A stretch of 64,000 bases of DNA from Rhizophagus irregularis (GCF_026210795.1 NC_089430.1:6014001-6078000); one strand, 5' to 3'. Positions 21,962 through 33,602 are shown, counted from the stretch's first letter. Numbers and translations are program-made. The notes: a model not told the origin generated them from the sequence alone.

Positions 21962-24900
21962 ATGAATAATAAAAAAAGTAAAATTGAAACCTTTAACTCC
22001 GTGTCTGATTTAGTAAAACACAAAAAAAGTAAAATTGAAACCTCTACCTCTGTTTCTGATTTAGTAAAACCCAGGAAAAGTAAAATTGAAACTTCTGCCT
22101 CCGTGTCTGATTTAATAAAATCCAAAAAAACTAAAATTGAAATCTCTACCTCTGTATCTGATTTAATAAAATCTAAAACGGCCAATTCAATAAAATTAAA
22201 AAAACCAAAAATGGCCGATTTAATAAAACCCAGAAAAAGGTATTTGTATCCATACCATTGTATTCGTTGTGACGGCACAGAGGTTGATTTTCGCACTCAA
22301 GAAAATCATACAAATGATGAAAGTTTGTGGAACTCAGAGGATACTAGGAAAAATCAGGAAGATACTATTACAGCGAGAAAACAAAAAAGATTAATCATTA
22401 TTCAAGATGTAAACCTTACAAAAAAGCGAAAAAGGGCATCAAGTTCTAATCTTGATTCTTCCCAACATAATAGTGGCTTTAATCGTTTCAATGAAGATAC
22501 TGATTCATTCCAACCAAATAATAATGAAAACATACATACATTATTTTCATCATCACCATTATTGCCAAATCCTTCTTATTTTCATGTTCCAGCACCTGAT
22601 GAAAATAAGAATAACGATGAATATATATATTACAATGAAGAAGAAGAAAATGATGATAATGAGGATGATGGTGATGAGGATGACAGTGATGAGGATGACG
22701 GCGATGAGGATGATGGCGATGAGAATAATGGTGCTGAAAATAATGGTGGTGAAGATGAAGGTGATTATAATGAAGAAGAAGATGATGATGATGATGGAGA
22801 TGATGAGGAGGAGGAGGAGGATATAGAAGAATTTTTTTCATCTCCTGAAATTGGTAATGATGAAGTATTTGTGATGGAAAGTTTAAATGATTCTATAGAA
22901 ACCAAAATTATTCTATGGGTATTCAAATTTCAACAAAGATTTAGACTTCCAGATATAGCACTTGAAGTATTAATAAAATTCTTACATATTGTACTTACTC
23001 GTTTAGATAAATCACAATTTAAAAATTTTCCAGCATCCTTATATCTTGCAAAAAAAATGTTAAATATCTTTCAACCAAAAATGCAGTTAGCTGTATGCAA
23101 CAATTGTCATAAATTGTATAATGTTAGAAATATTGTTGAATACAAAGAAGAAGGAAAAGCTGCTATTGCAAATTGCCTACATGAAGAATTCCCAGATAAT
23201 CCAGTACCTAGTCGTCGTAATAAATGCAACAATCCACTTTCTATTCTTAAAAAAAGAAAGGGTAAAATAATTGCTGTACCTCGTATGATTTACCCTAAAC
23301 CAAGTATTCGTCAGCAATTAAGTATGTTATACCAACGACCTGGGTTTGAAGATATGCTGGAATTATCAGGAATTCAAAGAGGAGGGGTTAATACCTATTC
23401 AGATATTTATGATGGTAAGGTATGGAAAACTTTCCCATTTAATGGTGATACCTTCTTTACACCAGAAACTGCGACAACACACCTGGGCCTTCTCTTTAAT
23501 CTTGATTGGTTTCAACCTTTCACCTATACTCAACACAGTGCTGGTGCTATTTACGCGTCTATCTGTAATCTTCCGAGAACAGAAAGGAATAAACCCGAAA
23601 ATATTATTTACTTAGGTTTTTTGCCAGGACTGAAAGAAGTAGGGTTGGAACGTATTAACCATTATTTAGCCCCTATTGTGGATGAGCTTTTAGAACTCTG
23701 GAAGGGCTGGAGAGTTCCAAAGACCTACCAATATACTGAAGGTTTAGACATAAAAGTTGCATTAATTATTGGATCATCAGATACACCAGCAACACGAAAG
23801 TTATTTGGGCATGGCTCAGCAGTAATGAAATGTCATAGGTGTGAAAAGCGTAGTACTTATAGTGAAGTTTATAAAAAAACTCATTATGGAGGAATGCAAG
23901 AATATGATAAATGGATAACAAATCCCATAAATCCTTCATTACATAGGCAATATGCTCATGAATGGTTGCAATGCAATTCGAAGTCCTCCAGAGATACACA
24001 TTTTAAAGAACATGGTGTAAGGTGGAGCGAGTTGCTTCGCTTACCATATATGGATCCCATAAGATTTGCCGTGGTGGATCCAATGCATTGTTTTTTTCTA
24101 GGTATAGCAAAATGGATAATCAAATCCATTTTCATTAATCAAAATAAGTTAAGCATGGAGCAACTTCGAATTGCACAAAAGAGACTGGATTATATTGAAT
24201 TACCTTCTGATATCGGTAGAATCCCCCAAAGATTGCAATTGGAAATGAAGGTTTTTCAAATTTAACTGCTGATCAATGAAAAACCTTTATTATGATTTAT
24301 TCCACGCCTATACTATGGGACATGCTAGATAATAATGATAGAAAAATCTTAGGACATTTTGTTCGAGCATGTAATCTTTTAGTAGCAAGATTTATTACAG
24401 AAGATGATCTGAGAGAAGCGCAAGAGAGGTTGAAGGACATGGCTCACCTTATAGAAAGAACATATGAGCCAGAATTTATAACAAGCAACATATACCTTGC
24501 ACTTTATATTTCCGACTGTTACCGTGACTATGGTTTCATATATAGTTTTTGGCTTTTTCCATATGAGAGACTTAATGGATATATTGGTAAGATGTTTGTT
24601 GTTATGTTAATATTTTTTAAAAATAAAGAATACAAATAAATCTATTATTATTATCCAGGATCATACCCTAATAGTAATCGACAAATAGAGCCTGAACTTA
24701 TGCGAATCGTTCTTAAGAATACTTTAATAGATTATCATTTATCTTATAAATGGTCATCTGGTCTTCTAAAAAAATCTCTTAGTCTTATTATGCCAAAACA
24801 AGCTGTGGGTAGTTTGGCATTTACGGCAGAAAAGGATGAGTTACAACACTTTTTGTCCATGAGACATAATACATCTACGTTTTCCAAAATATATGGTACT

Positions 24901-25476
24901 GAGAAATTACCGGGTCAAATGCTTAATCCTTCGTGTTTCAAAGTTATGATACCTTTAGAATTGCGTAGATTTCTATGTGAATGGTATTCTATATTATATG
25001 AAAAAGAACAAAATAAAGTATTAGGATTTATGGACCTGGTAATTGATCAACACGTAAGATTACAAATTGGTGCTGAAATATTTGGATCTATGATTTCGGG
25101 TCATCAAGAAAAAAATGTAACTATTCTTGCAAAATGGAAAGCGTCTAATGATGATTCAGTTGATATATACCCAGGAGATGTTCAATATTATTTTGAACAT
25201 ACACTTAGATTACCTGAAGGACCAAGAAAACATCTTTTAGCATATGTTAAGTGGTATAAAAGTGCACCTTCCTCTGATATCCGGTTTAAACATAGATTCA
25301 TAGAACCAGAGATATCAAATACCGAACTATGGCAAGCTGAATACTTTCAGGAAGGTTGTGATTCAATAATAGCTGTTCATAGAATACTATGTAGAGCTAC
25401 AAAATTCAAAAGTGTGTGCGTAGGAAAAAGGAAATATTTGTCAATAATACCATTAAATAGAAAATTTAATTTATAG
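21962..25476 (+). pseudogene. Tnp2-type (CACTA/EnSpm) transposase of element A, nearly intact
   Basis: Main frame 21962-24265, then 24292-24590 after a small break, then from about 24660 after an intron (donor GTAAGA near 24587) to the stop at 25474-25476. N-terminus: four repeats of KSKIETS.SVSDL (residues 5-76), CIRCDG zinc-ribbon-like motif (about 100), acidic run (226-290), Cys/His motif CNNCHKLYN, then the Tnp2 core with GFLPGLKEV...INHYLAPIVDEL (about 555-575), GHGSAVMKCHRCEK and VVDPMHCFFLGIAKW (about 704). The C-terminal exon resembles the DUF4218-type region of these proteins. Breaks: one frame change near 24250 and a TGA at about 24277 where the family would have Trp. Tnp2 proteins cut and paste CACTA elements in the nucleus; this copy is probably dead or recently so. 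Confidence 0.85.
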
Positions 25477-26328
25477 ATTTCTTTAAAAATTAACATTTCA
25501 TTGTATTACATTCGATAATAAAGGTAATACGGTCATACAGAATACAATAATAAAATTTCCTTTTATAATAATTAAAATTGATCATCACACCAAAATCATA
25601 AATTGCTAAATTTGTTAAGTGACAATATTAAATTTTGCTCGTAGACAAAGTCAAAATTAACCTTATATAGAATAAAGATCTACCGATGATTAATTCGCGA
25701 TTAATATTTAATTATGCAAACGCAAATTTTTACAATTACTTTACAATTAAAATTGATTGTATGCAAATCATGTACGAAATACATTAACATTATTAAATAA
25801 CAATCATTGGTATCATACCACACCGATAATCGGTCGGTGTCGGTCATAATTGTATTTGTAAAAAAATAAAATTTAAACAAAGACTGATTTAATAAATTTA
25901 TAAATTTTTTTCTCGTGACGTTCACTCAACTTGCAAGGAGAATATTTAATTTATTTACGCTGGATATATTATAGTTCTTAAAATTGTTTTCTGTATAATG
26001 AATTTAATGATATAATACTTGTATCATTTAATTGTGTAATACCTGTATCAATCAAACATATCAATTTAATTGATTACTTTAAAACTGATTTTTTTAAGAG
26101 TATACAAAATTATTTCTCTGATTCGTAATACAGAAATAATAGAAATAATCACAATTAAGATCAAATTATATTATGATTATGCGCAGAAAAGTGGTATATT
26201 TTTTTACATAAATAAGGCAATTATCGAATTTTTTTTATTTATCTTTTTAACCCAATTTTTCATCATAATAAATCAATCTTTTTAACCCAATTTTTTATCA
26301 CAATAAATCAATTTTTTATTTATAATAA
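25477..26328. other. Gene-free AT-rich stretch in element A
   Basis: No supported frame. A small palindromic cluster ACCGATAATCGGTCGGTGTCGG at about 25822 recalls the subterminal words of the element. Otherwise nothing seen. Confidence 0.4.
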
Positions 26329-27073
26329 ATGGCCAACCTTAATATTTTAAACGTCAACATAAATAACGTACTTTCCAACTGGCCGTTCGATGCCACCAGG
26401 GCATTAATTAGGTAAATTTGTATAACTGATAAATCTTACAATAAAAAAAAATGGAAAGTTAAAATGGTAACTTTATTTATACTAATTAGATACTGGCGCT
26501 TGTACCATAATGTTTTCAAGGATCGTTCGATCCGAGATCATTCAATAATATGGGCAAAAATAGCTAGGAGAATAAGCAACAATTATAACTTTATTGTCAC
26601 CCAAAATCAATGCCGCAATAAATGGAGGGCATTGAAGAGAGGTGAATCTTTTACCATTTGTAATTAATTTGTGAATATTAGTAAATACTTTATTAATATA
26701 TTTAATTAATAATAGGTTTCGAAAATTTGACTAGGATTAATAATGGTTTGTATATTTGAGGTTAACGTTAAATTTCTTAACCAATTCACATAAAACCAAT
26801 TTTATTTATTTTAGGGAATCCTGATGGTCACCCGATCCACTCTCCCAACAATTACGATATTCGCTTTTTTAATGAATTAAGCGATGAATTCTGGCTGCAA
26901 ACTAGTAATTGATTCGATTTTAATTATGATACTTTGTATATATTACTGATTCATTAAATTTATATTTACATTTTTTTCTTTTTATTTTAGACAGGTTACG
27001 CAGGGCGTACCTGCAGCAGAGAGTAGATCGATGGACCTATAGGTATAGGGAACGATGTCGGCGTCATTCCTGA
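26329..27073 (+). CDS. Small Myb/SANT-like (trihelix-type) DNA-binding protein
   Basis: Five exons join cleanly: 26329-26411, 26490-26641, 26716-26745, 26815-26904 and 26991-27073, giving 145 residues. Donors GTAAAT, GTGAAT, GTTTGT, GTAATT; all acceptors TAG. ATG 26329 is the first in frame. Exon 2 (YWRLYHNVFKDRSIRDHSII then CRNKWRALKRG) has the Trp and the CRNKW-type third helix of Myb/SANT-like domains of transposon regulators and trihelix factors. Later parts (FFNELSDEFWL, RLRRAYLQQRVDRW) are helical and basic. There are no breaks, in contrast to the transposase next to it. It stays inside element A, downstream of and in the same direction as the transposase, so it may be an element-encoded DNA-binding protein or a captured host gene. 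After the TGA the frame stays open for 36 more codons (see findings). Confidence 0.75.
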
Positions 27074-27079
27074 AGCCGT

Positions 27080-27110
<31 letters not shown>

Positions 27111-27184
27111 GCAGTAGCAGCGATCGGAGGAGGAGAAGAAGAAATAGAAGAAGAAGAAATAGAAGAAGAAGAAATAGGAATTAA
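27074..27184 (+). repeat. AGC microsatellite and AGA-rich tail after the Myb/SANT-like gene
   Basis: An (AGC)n run (27082-27120) is followed by AGAAGAAGAAAT repeats. In the frame of the upstream gene it encodes a Ser-run followed by an Arg-run and ends at TAA 27182. Either 3' untranslated simple repeat or a readthrough extension. Confidence 0.6.
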
Positions 27185-27279
27185 GGTAAATACTAATTAA
27201 TCATGAATTTATAATTAGATGGATATATATCACTAATGCGTAAAACTATAATCTTATTCCATGAATTTTGTGAAAAATA

Positions 27280-27520
27280 GACCCTCCCTTCCTTTTGTTT
27301 TCCCTTCCCTTCCTTTCCCCTTCCCCTTCCCCTTCACTTTCGTTTCCCCTTTACCTTTCGTTCTCCCCTTTCCCTTCCCCTTCCCTTTCGTTTTCCCCTT
27401 TACCTTTCGTTCTCCCCTTCCCCTTCCCCTTCCCTTCCCTTTCGTTTTCCCCTTCCCCTTCCCTTACCTTTCGTTTCCCCTTTCCCTTCCCCTTTTTCTT
27501 CCCTCCTGAAATCGTCATTT
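27280..27520. repeat. CT-rich low-complexity tract
   Basis: About 240 bp of CCTTCCCCTTTCC and CCTTTCGTTTTCCCC words, strongly pyrimidine on the plus strand. Open frames through it are by-products. Confidence 0.85.
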
Positions 27521-28433
27521 TTAATCTTTTATTTTAGTTTATTATTTTTATTATATTTTTTATTATAATAATAAACAATATTCTTATATCAAATTTTCTT
27601 ATTTTTTAATATAATATTGTTAATTGGTTTTTGATTTTTGAACTTATAAAAAACAACTGATAAATATAAAAGCTATGCGGGTAAACAAAAATGATAATTC
27701 TTAATCTTCATTATTATGCCATCTAGAATCTATATAATTAAAACATTTAGTCTGTATAAATAAATTATAATTGCGACCATCGCCCGTGATCTATTATAAG
27801 CTTATTAATCAATTAATACCCGATGCAAAGCAGCGGCTAAATTTATTCATATTGGATATTGGATGTATATCACGTATGATTATTCAATCAGATTATTTTG
27901 AAATATAAATTTATCAACGTAATTTTATTTATGTCACGTCGATGTTGTTTAAGATAATAAAAAAATTAATTCTGTAATATTTAAAAATATTAAAAATGAT
28001 ATAAAATTATATACATAAATAAAAAAAATTCTCAATAATCATTAATAAGTTCGTCCAATAAATAATTACATCAATAATATTATAAATCAACTTAATTCTC
28101 CAATAACAGATAATCATCATTGTTATTGATATATTAACCAATTAGGATCATTATGATTACATGCATGTGATATCTAAAAATAGATAAAATCGTGTGATTG
28201 TTTTTTTGTTTATTTTCAATTCTTTTCTTATTAAAACTTACAAAAATGTACCATTCAAAAGAAAAGAATAAAAGAAAGGAAATAATATGCCCACCTACCC
28301 ACATACAAAAAAGAGAAAAGCTGATTTAAAATAAATAGTGAAGCTGTTAAGCAAGGTATGAAAATAGGATATACACGTATTTTTCATATCTTTCTTTACA
28401 ATATGTTGTGGTTTGAGTCCTTCTTTGTGGTAT
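27521..28433. other. AT-rich stretch without gene
   Basis: Nothing beyond short AT-rich words and isolated small palindromes. Confidence 0.4.
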
Positions 28434-28600
28434 AAATGTGAATATATTTTTCAACGGCCATGTATCTATTGCTTGTTAAATATATTTGCAATTTCTTGTC
28501 TTTCTTTGTTAGACTGTGGTATTACAATATGAAGTGTGAATATATTTTTCAACGGCCATGTATCTATTGCTTGTTAAATATATTTGCAATTTCTTTTGTA
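28434..28600. repeat. Direct duplication, about 66 bp, spacing about 94 bp
   Basis: GTGAATATATTTTTCAACGG through TATTTGCAATTTCTT occurs twice (from about 28438 and 28532) almost without change, which points to a recent local duplication. Confidence 0.8.
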
Positions 28601-29066
28601 ATATTTGCTTTAGCCTGGAGGAAAATGTTATGAAATAGGGCTGGATATTTTATGACATTTTCTGCCTTCCAATTACTTTGTCCGGGGTAGCCTGACAATT
28701 TGTCGTTGTCCGTCAGTTGTAGCAACCAGCATTTTTTTACAATATTATGATTTTAAGAAACAAAACTTTTTCAAAAATTTAATAAAGAAAGAACTAACTT
28801 AAAAATATTATTTTATTATTCTTTACAAAATGCTGGCGCTGGAGTTATTTTTTCTCTCACTTATCAAATCCCAACATGTCCAAAGACTAATCATGTAGTA
28901 CGCTGTGGTCTGGAACACCCGAGGTTTTTGACTACCTAGGGATGAAGTTGTAGGGTACTCCTGCCCGATAGGCTAGCCTCCTCTGACTTAGGGTCTCATT
29001 AATCGGGAGAAGAGGTGGTTCCTAAGTACCTTCCACATCAAGAGCGGACATTTTTTGATACTGTAC
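28601..29066. other. Less AT-rich island of unknown nature
   Basis: Two blocks (28655-28735 and 28835-29065) are clearly richer in GC than their surroundings (TTTGTCCGGGGTAGCCTGAC; CTAGCCTCCTCTGACTTAGG). They look structured, but do not match tRNA, 5S or other RNAs I know, and no frame is open. A retroposon 3' end or an RNA gene fragment is possible. Confidence 0.3.
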
Positions 29067-29074
29067 ATCAAGGC

Positions 29075-29318
29075 TAAGGTTGCTTGTCTAAACCTCTTCA
29101 AAATCCTACAATTAGTTTTGTCAAAATTTTACTATAGATTTATTATAGTTTAGGCAGAGTTTCGGCAGTTTCGGCATTTATAATAAGTTTCGGCAGTTTC
29201 ACCTTTCTCTAAAGTTTCGCCAGTTTTTTAATATAACTTTAATATAGTTTCGGCAGAATTTCGCTTTTCGGCGAAACACCATCTTGCCTAAACCCCTAGG
29301 TTTCGGCAAGCAACCTTA
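29075..29318. mobile_element. hAT-like MITE, 244 bp, copy 3
   Basis: TAAGGTTGCTTGTC to GGCAAGCAACCTTA with the 8-bp duplication ATCAAGGC (29067-29074, 29319-29326). Same orientation as copy 1. Confidence 0.88.
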
Positions 29319-29326
29319 ATCAAGGC

Positions 29327-30124
29327 GGTAATCCTATATCTGCGAATTCAAGAAAAAAAAATCTAAATCAAAAGAATTTGGAACCAACACATGTCAAGGT
29401 AATTTAAGCATTCTTTTTAAAAAAATTTAATCAAAGATTAATTTGGTTTATATACAGTAAACCCAAGGAAAAAGAAGATATAATGTATTTTCAGAAGAAT
29501 ATGATAGTAACGCATATCAAGGTAACTTAAATATTTATTTTTTATTTTATTAAAAAAATATAATAACAAGATCTATTTTCTCTTTAAATAGCAAACTTCG
29601 AAAAAAAGAGGTGGAATAAAACTGGAATAAATATAAAGGTATATTTTTTACTAATTTTTATTTATATTATTAATATTTTTTTTAACACTCTTTCTTTTTT
29701 CTAATCTAACGTTTGTTTCTACTAATACTACTAAACATACTAACATTTTCTATCCATTTTATTTTTCTTTTTTTTTATTAACATTTTCTAATACCATTCC
29801 TTTTCTTTAACAATTTCGTTTAACATTATTCATACTAATATCTTTATTACTAAAATACTTTACTATTTCTATTTCTTTCTTTTAAATATTAAACAGATAA
29901 AAATATGCAGCAAATAAGTGAACACATTATTTTACACATAATTCTAATTTTTTATACAGCTAGAATAATTTTTATGATTTTTTGTAATTTTATTTATTTG
30001 TAATTAATTAACAATTAAATAAATAAATTAATATTATAATTGAATTTAAATTATAAATTTATTAGCATTCATATTATTGCATTAAATAAATATTATTTTT
30101 GATATGCGTTCAATAATAAAATCA
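29327..30124. other. Possible exon remnants, then AT-rich sequence
   Basis: Three short Lys-rich blocks (29330-29398, about 29460-29520 and about 29592-29638) each end in a good donor (AAGGTAATTT, AAGGTAACTT, AAGGTATATT). The frames do not join convincingly, so no gene is called. From 29640 on nothing is seen. Confidence 0.3.
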
Positions 30125-30462
30125 GTAAATTATAGCTATTAGCCTATTAAGCCTATTAGGTATACTTCGGACATGTATATCGGCACTATCTGATAAATGT
30201 ACGATATCTATCCGATATTTTACTATAATATATCGGGTATCTGATAAATCTATGATATGTGATTGATATTTGACTACCCGATATGTATAAGATATGTACA
30301 TGATGTTTACAATATATGTCACCGATTTTCTACATTTTTACTATACTTATCAGGCACCCGATATATGTAGTATTGTTAAATATCATACACATATATCACA
30401 TATATTGCACACATATCGGGTACCCGATATGTACCCGATAACCTTGATTTTGACCAGTGTAG

Positions 30463-31930
30463 GTCTAGGATCAGCTCCTTTAGTATTCTGGACCTACAAA
30501 AAATAAGAACGAACGTTAACTAACGTTTGTTAAATAACATTAATAAAAAAAAGACTTTTGAAGGAAATACCTTCAAAATGGAGTCCAGCAGCGTCCTAAC
30601 TTACAAAAAATAAAAGAAAAACGAATATTAGTATAACGTCCGTTAAAAAATAAAAAAAATCATTTCAAAATTTTACCTTCGAAATGGAATCCGGTGACAT
30701 CTTAGATCTACAAAAAATCAAAACAAATATTAGTTAATGTTCGTTAAATAAAAATAAAATAAAGTTTTTCAAAGTTTTACCTTCAAAATGCCGTCTGGGA
30801 AGCCATGAACTTACAAAAAGAGAAAATCGAAACGTTAGTCAACATTTCGTTTAAATAAAAAACAAAGAAATAAATTAATAAGCCAAAGTTACCTTCAAAA
30901 TGCGCATCTTCGGTATTCCAGAATAACAAAAAATAAGAACGAACGGGATCTGGAATCTATAAATAAAAGAAAATAGAAGGTTAGTACATATCTACACGCC
31001 TTCTATTTAAATTAAAGTTTTTTTATAACTTACCAGTTATAAATGGTATCCAAAATCTATAAAAAATATTATATTGGTATTTCTTATACACGTATGTGTA
31101 ATTCCTGACCATCTACAAAAGAAAAAATGAAATGTTAGTAGCCATTTCATTAAAAGAAATTAAATAAATTAAGGAAAAAAAATATATTACGTTTACCGTA
31201 TCAAAATCTGCACCTAAAAAGAGCCATTCTTCTCTTTATTGCTAGAAAGCTAAAAAAAAGGAAGAAAACGAACTGTTAGTAAAGTTCGGCAAGTTAAAGA
31301 CCATTAAAAAACATTTTTACTTACCGAGATCCCAAGTCTAAACTCCAAGAAGACCAAAAAAACTGCCTAAAAAAAAGAAAAAAAGAACTGTTAGTAACAG
31401 TTCATTTTAAAAGTAAAAATTAAGGAAAAAAAATTATTACTGAAATCAAAAATATGAAAGAACCGTTCGCTATCAGGACCTAAAGGAGGGAAAAAGTCAT
31501 AAATTAGTATAAATACAAAACAAAAGAAAAATATACAATACACGAAAAATAAACTTACCGATTCTTTAAAATTTTACCCGAAATCTAAAATAAAAAAAAA
31601 ACGTAAGCTTTTAAAATTGAAACAAAAAAGCAAAAGGAAAAAACTCTTTGACTTACCTATTCTTGTAAATTGCCGGTAAGGTTGAAACTACTCTAGAATT
31701 CCGATTCTAAAATAAAATGAAAAATTAACTTTTTTTAAAAAAGCTTATTTCAACCTGTTTGGAACTTATCCAGGACTCTGAAATTAAAGTTTATAGTCTT
31801 GAAAATAGTTCAAAAATATACTTAGGGCTCTAAAATCCAAGTCTTCAGAGCCAGTTTAAAAAAACGCTAAAGAAGCATTTTTTAAAGGAGTCTCAATTGC
31901 CCGCTTTAAAAATGAAAATAAAAGGTGATG
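30463..31930 (-). repeat. Mini exon-intron array of element E, right part
   Basis: Continuation of the array at 17430. On minus each unit has an acceptor (TTTATTTTTTGTAG type), about 30 nt of exon-like sequence ending CGAAG or TGAAG, a donor (GTAAAATTTTG, GTATTTCC, GTAACTTTGG, GTAAG types) and an AACGTTAGT.AACGTTTCGTT-type palindrome inside the intron-like part. About 13 units, more degenerate to the right. Confidence 0.6.
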
Positions 31931-32279
31931 ATAACCTTTATTTGGTTAGAGGGCATTCATAACCATAATTTTATTATTGTTGGAACTGAAACTGCAGGAC
32001 ATATATTAGAGATGATTTATAATGTCCCAAACATTAATATTTCCAAAATTCGTTTCGAAATTCAACTTCGAAACTTTACCATAAAGAAGAAGAAAAAAAA
32101 AAATTCCAAAACTTACTTTATTTAAGCTATTAATAAAGTCTAAATTCGGCTAGTAGAAAATAGACAGGATCAGTGATCTCCCAAAAATATATCGTTAACT
32201 AAACTTTAAAATAAGAATTTTTCTTAAAATCATGTGATGCTTAATTTCGACAAAGTATTTTTTTAAACGTGAAAACATA

Positions 32280-32510
32280 AATAATGGGGATTTATCAGGT
32301 GATCTTATAAAAACTCAGAATTTACCTGATTATTATTCTTTGTAGGTATCAGGTACTGTAAGTTAAATACCATATGATATATAAACAATAATCAATTATA
32401 TGATAATAACCTGATATAACTTATCAAGTTTCAGGCAAATATCGATTCCTAATTTATCCTGATACTTGTTCTGAAACTTGATAACCTGAAATTTCTTTAT
32501 TCGACTAGTG
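32280..32510. repeat. Subterminal words and right end of element E
   Basis: ATCAGGTGAT, ATCAGGTACT, CCTGATAT, CCTGATAC and AACCTGA words in both orientations, ending TTCGACTAGTG at 32510. Confidence 0.6.
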
Positions 32511-32513
32511 TCC

Positions 32514-33530
32514 AGATAGCGAATTAAAACATGGGGAGCAAGATTGCAAAAACATTGGAAAGAATTAGATCTAGGTGTTGAGCCATTTGAAGCTAATGAT
32601 CTAGATGGATGCCTAACACTTTTCCATGATCTTGAACTAAATGATCCAGAGGCAGTTCGCCTACCAACATTAAAAGAGTTAGAGAAATATAAAAAGATAT
32701 CAGAGCCTAAAGCTGGCCCTAAACTTAGAACACAAGCTCATAGGAATGATAAATCTAAGAATTTGATTAATAAAGAATTTGAGTGCTTAGGAGAAATTAC
32801 TGATGAACAAGAAAGAGACCTAGAATTTAGGGAGCAAGAAGAATTAGGCACGGCACTCAAAAGAAGAGCTATAGCAGTACATCGTGCAAAAGTTCACCAA
32901 TCTTATCCTAATAATAGAAGTGATATATGAAAATTTTTAGAAAGCTGAAGAAAGCAATTCAGAGAATTACTTGAGAAAGAATTTGATAAGCGTAGGCAAT
33001 TTAAGTTTGCTTTATGCTTACTAGCTAAATTTCTCCTAGATGATAAGCCTGGAAATGAAAACAAAAAAAGTTTGAGAAGTGATTGGTTATGAAATAAACA
33101 AATTATAGTTTACAATTGAGCTGAAATTGATGATTATTTAAGTGATGCTTTCAAACAAATAATATATCTGGTAGAAGAAAGAGGAGGTAAGTCTAATGCT
33201 TAAGTATCCATTGAGGAGGTAATTGTGCATCCTTTACAATTTGGAGTTCTTCTTTTACAAATGAGCATCTAGGAATATTGTAAAGCTTATAGAGAATAGG
33301 TTGATTTTCTTTTATCAAATAAGAATCAATTGTAAAAACTTCGGGAGACCAATTGCAATCGGTTGTCCTTCTTCTACCACCTTCTAATTCACTGGGTTCT
33401 AATAGATGCCGAACTTCAGTATAGCTAAGTAAAAGTGGTTTATTATAACCAACTGGTCTCCTATGTTCAACAGAAGGTCTAGCTATTATTTTTTTACCTT
33501 TTAATGCCTTCCCAGTAAAAAGTCATTGTA
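32514..33530. mobile_element. Virus-like element fossil (two gene fragments on opposite strands)
   Basis: A plus-strand fragment (about 32514-33200) encodes a charged, Lys/Glu-rich protein of unknown family. A minus-strand fragment (about 33530-33203) resembles the C-terminal part of retrovirus-type integrases of the kind I recall as very common in Rhizophagus. Genes on both strands would fit a Polinton-like element better than an LTR retrotransposon, but this is inference. It is broken, with several breaks, and clearly old. Element E lies inserted in it; a small part remains at 16440-16524. Confidence 0.4.
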
Positions 33531-33602
33531 TAAAAATCGTGCAGTTTTTGTTTTATTTTTGTAATAATTATCTAGTTTTTGTTTAGTATTTATATAATAA
33601 AA

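Larger units (their letters stand above)
18206..30459. mobile_element. Element A: 12.25-kb CACTA-type transposon with TIRs and TSD
   Basis: The left end CACTGGTCAAAAT and the complement of the right end agree over about 41 bp with four differences, including the shared word TATCGGGTACATATCGGG. Both sides carry the 3-bp duplication TAG (18203-18205, 30460-30462). Subterminal clusters of GATATCGGGTACC words in both orientations occupy 18206-18425 and 30125-30459. Inside are a pogo-like element (18457-20061), a divergent gene pair (companion 20341-21482 minus, Tnp2 transposase 21962-25476 plus), a Myb/SANT-like gene (26329-27073) and a hAT-like MITE (29075-29318). It is inserted in the array of element E. 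The ends look whole, but the transposase has small breaks. Confidence 0.85.
16525..32510. mobile_element. Element E: CACTA-type, non-autonomous, split by element A
   Basis: Left end CACTAGTTAAATGAAGAGC at 16525; the complement of the right end reads CACTAGTCGAATAAAGAAA (32510). Both are flanked by TCC (16522-16524 and 32511-32513), a 3-bp target duplication as expected for CACTA elements. Without element A, E is about 3.7 kb and consists of subterminal words (ATCAGGT, CCTGATA) and a tandem mini exon-intron array on the minus strand. No transposase of its own was seen, so it is presumably moved by a related element such as A. It interrupts a virus-like fossil. Confidence 0.7.

Noticed and set aside
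22452-22841. Frames of 117-124 codons on both strands
   Set aside because: Shadows of the acidic GAT/GAA-rich region of the Tnp2 transposase.
27261-27537. Two overlapping frames rich in Pro, Phe and Ser
   Set aside because: Translation of a CT-rich low-complexity tract; equally open in several frames.
28835-29065. Possible 5S rRNA or tRNA-derived sequence
   Set aside because: No A/B box in proper spacing and no match to remembered 5S sequence.
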